From assembly GCA_965224765.1 (NCBI GenBank), contig CBDDAC010000003.1, positions 7,908-71,907 of the forward strand: DNA of 64,000 bases, in the 5' to 3' direction. Positions 59,139-64,000 of the stretch are shown piece after piece. Position 1 is the first letter of the stretch, and every line of letters starts with the position of its first letter. The notes beneath the pieces were generated by a model. The model did no database searches, had not been told where the DNA came from, and saw only the letters and a list, made by a program, of their open reading frames with translations. The position numbers and the translations under genes were made by a program. This DNA comes from CAZDBA01 sp965224765. GTDB lineage: Bacteria > Planctomycetota > Planctomycetia > Pirellulales > Pirellulaceae.

Positions 59139-62100
59139 CTATTTCGAGTCCGACTCTGCAAGGCTAGCGAGTTCGGCCTCCCATTTGTTGACGTCGTTTG
59201 GATGGTCCATTGCAGTTGCAGCTTCGATTAGTTGCTCGAGGACGGTTGCTCGGCGGCCTTTTGCGATGGATGGCGCGGTGGCTGCATGAAGCTTCATTCC
59301 CTGGTTGGCCGCGACCAATAATCCCTCTCCCTCAGCGTAGTCCTCTTGCTTCAGAAGGGTTTCTCCGAGCATGGCAACAGTGTCATACGTGCTCCACGAT
59401 TCGGGCGCGAGTCGCTGACGAATCGTCATGCTTTCCCGCAACAATGGTTCGGCTTGCTTCAAAGCATCGCTCCGCAACAAAATCTTTCCAGGAGTGCTAA
59501 CTGCGAGGAAAGCTTGAGGCTGTCAACCGGTTGTTTGCTGCGAGTATCCACGATCAGTTCACTTAGCAGCGCCAAGCCCTTGTCCTTCTGGCCCGCTTGT
59601 AGATACGCGTCCAGCAATTCCGGACCTACAAATCCAAGCGACGGATTCTTCGAAACAGCGCGATAAGACTTCTTCGAGTAGCGGCACCGCTTCGTCGAGT
59701 CTCCCGGCGTCTCGATAGTTGGTCCCAACATTGGCAATCGCCATCAAAGTACTTGGATGGTTGCGGCCATTTCTTGTTTCCCGGTAGGACAATACTTCCT
59801 CGAAAAGCGGTATCGAACGATCCAAGTTTTTTGCGGACCAGTATCCTACGGCGAGATTTTGCTTGATCGAAATCGTTTGGGAATGTTTCTCACCCAGAAT
59901 TTCTTTTGCAAGCGTCAGGCATTTCTCGTTCATCTGCTGCGCATGTTCCAATTGTCCCATCGAGCGATGACAAGCGGCCACATTAGCCATGGCGATTAGC
60001 GTACCAGGATGATTTTCGCCAAGGCCCGCCTTCTTTGCTTGCAAAGCCTCTTCGAACAGCGGCAACGCTTTGTCGTGATCTCCGGCCGCACGATAGACCC
60101 TCGCCAAATCGGCCTTCGTATTGGCGACGTTTGGATGGTCAGCGCCAAAGACTTTCTTCGTCAATTCCAAAGTCTGTTGCGCCAATGGCAGTGCTAGATC
60201 CAGCCGCCGCAGATTGCGATAGAAGCTTGATAGCCGAGACATCGCGTAGATCGTGCTGTGACTTTCGGGACCATAAGATATTTTGGACCACTCTAGACCT
60301 CGTTCAAGCAGCGGTTGTGCCTTTTCGAGCTGGCCGGATCTGTAATACATTTCCCCCAGGCGTTCGCTCGAAGCATGGATGTCTGGGTGACTGCCGCTCA
60401 AAGTTTCGGTTTGAATCTTTAGCGTTTGCTCGAGAAGCGACATGGCCTTGCCGGGCTGGTCAGCACTATTTAGTGCCAACGCAAGTTCATACATTTGGAC
60501 GAGTGTTTGGCGATGCTTTGGACCGTGATGAGATTTTGTACGGGCGAGTATCTCTTCCAGCATGGGAACGGCTTTGGCAGGTTCGCCGGAAATGCGATAA
60601 TTAGCGGCAAGTAAACTCAGGCTTCGCAACGTTTCATTGTGCTCAGGCCCCAGCAGTGACTTTTTTCTAGCAATGGTTTTTTTGAGCAAAGTCTGAGCGC
60701 GAACGTGTTGACCATTGGATTGCAGCGCATCGGCCAAACCATCCTGTGCCCTGAGCGTTTTGAGATCGTCATCGCCTAAGACGCTCTTGTATAACTTTAC
60801 ACTGGGCTCAAAGGAATCGATTGAGTTTTGAAAGGCGGCAAGTCGCAGGTAGCTCCGTCCGATGATCCATCGCAGTCGGGCTTCAATGTGTGGAGCGAGA
60901 TCAGTCCGGTTATTCAATTTTTTCTGAAGCGCGATCGAGCAATTCGCGAAGTGTACTGTCTTTGTTGATCGACAAACCTTTCACGTCATTGTCCAGTCTG
61001 CCTTCAAGTGTGGTGAGGGCAAGAAAGTCCGACTCAACGAATTCGGCGATGGCTTCCGCATATTCTCGTTCACGTGCTTCGTTCTGTCGGGCAGCCTCCT
61101 TTTCGATAACCTCCAGCTTGGCGGCCGCGGCGTGTTTTCTGGGCTTCGAGCATTCCCCAGCCCGTCCCAACGACTCCCACAGAAAGAGTCAGAAAAAGCA
61201 GACTGGCGGCAATCACCCATCCCTTGTTGCGCGTAACAAATTTCTGCATTCGGTAAGCATTGCTCGGAGGGCGAGCTTCAACCACCTCGCCAGCCAGATA
61301 GCGCTCAACATCACGCGCAAAACTACTGACCGTTTCGTAACGACGTGAGCGATCTTTCTCCAGTGCCTTGAGCGCGATCCAGTCCAACTCACCGCGTAAA
61401 AGGCGAGCCAGATTATCTGGCTCAACACTACGAACCGAAGCGATTTCTGCTCGCTTCTCCGCGGAACTCACTTTGGTGCTCGGCTTGGGCGAATCGATTT
61501 CGCGGACTTTGCGCAAAAAATCGAGGATGGAACCTTCCGGCAATTCGTCCGTATCATGCGGTGTTGTACCTGCAAGCAATTCGAAAAAACAAAACGCCGA
61601 GCGAGTAGACATCCGTCCGCATGTCAATGTCCATCGACGTCGGGTCAGCTTGTTCCGGCGACATATAGGCTGGAGTCCCAACAATCATGGCGGTTGCAGC
61701 GAGGCTCTTGTTCGTCAACTTCTTATCGACCGCTTTGGCGACACCAAAGTCAATGACTTTAATGAGCGGTTCACCATCGACTTCACTGACGAGTATGTTC
61801 CCGGGTTTTTAAATCACGGTGGATGATCCCCTTCAAATGCGCATGCTGTACGGCTTTGCAAACAGAAACAAACAAATTCAATCGAGCGCGAACATTCAAG
61901 TTCCATTGGTCGCAATAGTTTGTCATGGGGACACCGCGAACAAGTTCCATCACAAAGTATGGCAATCCGCCGGCTGTTTGTCCGCCGTCATAAACTTGGG
62001 CGATGCCTGGATGGTCCATCATTGCGAGGGCGCTTCGCTCAATGTCAAAACGAGCCAGCACTGCTTTTGAATCCAACCCGCCTTTGATGAACTTGATCGC

Positions 62101-62577
62101 AACCTGCCTCGCGACAGGCGTGCGCTGTTCGGCTAGATAAACAGACCCCATTCCGCCTTCGCCGATCGGTTCAATGATCGTATAACGCTCGTCGATGATG
62201 GTTCCCGTCGTAGGAATTTCAGCAAGTCGAAACAAGCCGACAGAATCCTCTGCCCGGATTCCGTTTTGGTCAATTTTGGATGATTGCACCATCCGGTCAT
62301 TAACCAAATTGTGAATTTCGTCCTGTCGATTCGGAAAGCGAGCAAGATTAATCAGACACATCGAATTCAGACGAGTGTGAGCTTAGCCATTCCCAGTTCA
62401 ATTTCCAGAAGTTCCTGAAACGCAGAGGCCTGTAATTCGTCCGGAATGGATTCGAGAAATTGCTCGATCGTGACCGCTTCTTTCGAGCGCAAGGCCCGCT
62501 CGAATGTGACACAAAACTGAATCGACCTGACGCATTTGCTCGTTCGAAAGCTCATCGAACTTGTGCAATTCACTCAT
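59139..62577 (-). pseudogene. Ser/Thr kinase-TPR protein broken by about eight single-base indels
   Basis: Pieces in successive frames rebuild one protein of about 1130 residues: a kinase leader (MSELHKFDELSNEQMRQVDS, FERALRSKEAVTIEQFLESI), a Hanks kinase (GEGGMGSVYLAE, VAIKFIKGG, IIHRDLK-PGNILV, DFGVAKAV, TPAYMSPEQA), a membrane helix (WVIAASLLFLTLSVGVVGTG) and a long TPR domain (LRWIIGRSYLRLAAFQ to the stop at 59139). Shifts occur near 62500, 62380, 61806-61810, 61583-61588, 61135-61138, 60918-60923, 59669 and 59488; most are one extra base in a homopolymer. The start ATG (62577) overlaps the ECF sigma stop by eight bases. Confidence 0.85.
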
Positions 62578-63187
62578 CGAGTAATTCCCTTGACTCCCAG
62601 ATCTGACGAATCATGGTGAGTCGTCGTTGAACAGTACGTTGCGAGCAATCCAGTCGGTCGGCAATCTCGGTGTCCTTGTAACCCTCCATGCGGAGCATCG
62701 CGATCTCTTGTAAATCGGTCTCTTCCAGTGCATCGAATAATCGATCGGAAGTCTCTTGAAACTCGGCCACAAACTCTGGAGTCGGTTCACGCGAAATCAA
62801 TTCGGTTCCCAACCGCGGTCCCAGATCTGTCTGACTTTCGCTGAATATCGAATCCGTCAAATTTCGTCGAACATCACGCCGTTTCTGCTGATCAAAGCGG
62901 TGGCGATTGGATATCTTTTGACCGGTGATTACCAACATCAGTCGCCACAAACTGTCCCGGTCTTGGAGATCAGGAAACCGTCCCTCGGCCAAGCCACGAC
63001 ATACGCTATGAAACATGCTCTGCACGACGTCTTCTTCGTCATAGACTCGCTTGGTCTTTGCACGCATCCGTTTACGGGCCAGTTGGTGAAGGCGAGCAGC
63101 AAAATGTGCCCAAACTTTATGCGCGGCAACCTCATCTGCTTGACGGAGTTCGTCGATCCACAGAGATACCGGATCATTATTCGACAT
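62570..63187 (-). CDS. ECF-type sigma factor paired with kinase-TPR
   Basis: 205 residues from the ATG at 63187. Region 2 (VAAHKVWAHFAARLHQLARK, DEEDVVQSMFHSVCRG) and region 4 (LRMEGYKDTEIADRLDCSQRTVQRRLTMIRQIW) are complete. Its end overlaps the start of the kinase-TPR gene, the standard planctomycete ECF/kinase operon in which the kinase is proposed to control the sigma factor. The sigma gene itself is undamaged although its kinase partner is broken. Confidence 0.9.
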   Translation of the reverse strand: MSNNDPVSLWIDELRQADEVAAHKVWAHFAARLHQLARKRMRAKTKRVYDEEDVVQSMFHSVCRGLAEGRFPDLQDRDSLWRLMLVITGQKISNRHRFDQQKRRDVRRNLTDSIFSESQTDLGPRLGTELISREPTPEFVAEFQETSDRLFDALEETDLQEIAMLRMEGYKDTEIADRLDCSQRTVQRRLTMIRQIWESRELLDE

Positions 63188-64000
63188 ATTCAAGCTTGCG
63201 GAGCCTCTCATGCTGCTTCAACGAAAATTCTTCTGGTACTTCCAGACAGCCAAAAAAATTCCGACAAATGGAAGGGCCTTGGGATCATTGTAGTCATCGC
63301 TTTGCCAACAATCACACCTTTGGTAGTGGGAATGCTAAACTGGCTTGGGAGCGAAAGATACGAAGGCAAATTTCAAACTTGGTCAGCACTTCCAACTCGA
63401 TCCAAACTCGGCCAAAGAACGGAAAAGCTCGCAGTTCTCACATTCTAGCAACGAGTATCTTTGGCAAATCAAAGAAAATTGGCCCAAACGTGAATTCTAG
63501 TTGCTTAGGCAAAGCCGTTAATAAGAAATTGATAGATATTGGAGAATCAATCAACACACACGCATGCCCGCCCCTTCTTCGAGCATTTTCGCTTCGACCC
63601 GACGTCCGAATTCGTTGGACCAAGTACTTTGCATGAGGCCTGCCCCCCCAAAGCCTCTATTGGTCCGTCAAAGATGAATTGACTCGGTGCCATGCTTCAC
63701 GCTTGCGTGAGCATGTCCGCGCGGTCGCGTGGAAACTTGCACCTCCTACTTAATCTCAAGTCTGACAGAATCTAGAACCGCGTTACGTTTACCTTGTGGG
63801 TTTGGCCGCATTGTATTTAAACGACAAAGGCGTAGTGCGAACGCGAGAGGATTGTTGCGTGGCAATGCGATCGCCCCTATCTTGCCTTATAGTTGATTGA
63901 AGACTTCCTAAACTGCGAATTGGGCTCACGCCCCCTTTCGTCGCTCTTTTTTCCAAATCTGCGCATTCAGATTTTTGGAGTCACGATTGAATGGGTGGAT
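63188..64000 (+). other. Intergenic space to the window edge
   Basis: No gene recognised; short frames are shadows or chance. It contains the divergent REP variant at 63691-63715 and a C-rich patch near 63640. Confidence 0.55.
63691..63715. repeat. REP hairpin variant
   Basis: CATGCTTCACGCTTGCGTGAGCATG has the same CATG ends and CGCTTGCGTG core as the RAYT REPs but a compensated stem (GCTTCAC/GTGAGC). Confidence 0.75.

Noticed and set aside
63058..63636. 192-codon plus-strand frame opposite the ECF sigma gene
   Set aside because: It is the antisense shadow of the sigma gene plus chance open sequence.

Overview
The window looks like a chromosomal segment of a planctomycete, probably Pirellulales. 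The evidence is a giant secreted protein with an N-terminal LEPR-xLL motif, two ECF-type sigma genes (one overlapping a Ser/Thr kinase-TPR gene), a PQQ-propeller protein that opens with a WPQWRGP-type motif, a sulfatase, a PEP-CTERM protein, sparse Shine-Dalgarno sequences and long AT-rich intergenic spaces. No rRNA, tRNA or CRISPR array was recognised.

Layout. 0-6.7 kb is housekeeping: the end of a PDZ protease with its terminator, then on the minus strand rlmKL, greA, a coiled-coil zinc-ribbon protein and queC, with a divergent WYL regulator. 6.9-10.2 kb holds an IS110 scrap fused to an M14 peptidase gene that has lost its start, followed by two small genes, one a 36-residue zinc ribbon. 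10.5-17.4 kb has a DUF2135-like membrane protein, a spermidine-synthase-like membrane protein, a SecDF-P1-head-like protein and a PQQ propeller. 17.5-22.6 kb is a minus-strand accessory zone of small or broken genes: a sulfatase with its centre deleted, an intact ADP-ribosylglycohydrolase and a deleted second copy, zinc-ribbon and HAD-like genes and a methyltransferase. It carries traces of a segmental duplication.

22.8-36.5 kb has a papain-like protease, a sortilin-type BNR propeller, comM/yifB and a 2016-residue polytopic membrane protein. 37-39 kb is a decay zone with a 34-residue glycine-zipper membrane peptide, a MITE-like inverted repeat and an IS3 tail. 39-54 kb is a regulatory and adhesin block: a transmembrane Ser/Thr kinase divergent from a 3460-residue LEPR-xLL repeat protein, which converges on an ECF sigma gene. 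54-57 kb holds remnants (TIR domain, tricorn-type protease). 57-59.1 kb has a PEP-CTERM protein and a REP/RAYT element with an internally deleted daughter copy. 59.1-63.2 kb is an intact ECF sigma gene overlapping a kinase-TPR gene broken by about eight single-base indels.

The recurring theme is genes that keep both ends and lose the middle (sulfatase, ADP-ribosylglycohydrolase copy, tricorn protease, RAYT copy). The most interesting active-looking items are the RAYT/REP family with its mini-element, the queC that lacks most of its zinc site, and the kinase / giant protein / ECF sigma block.
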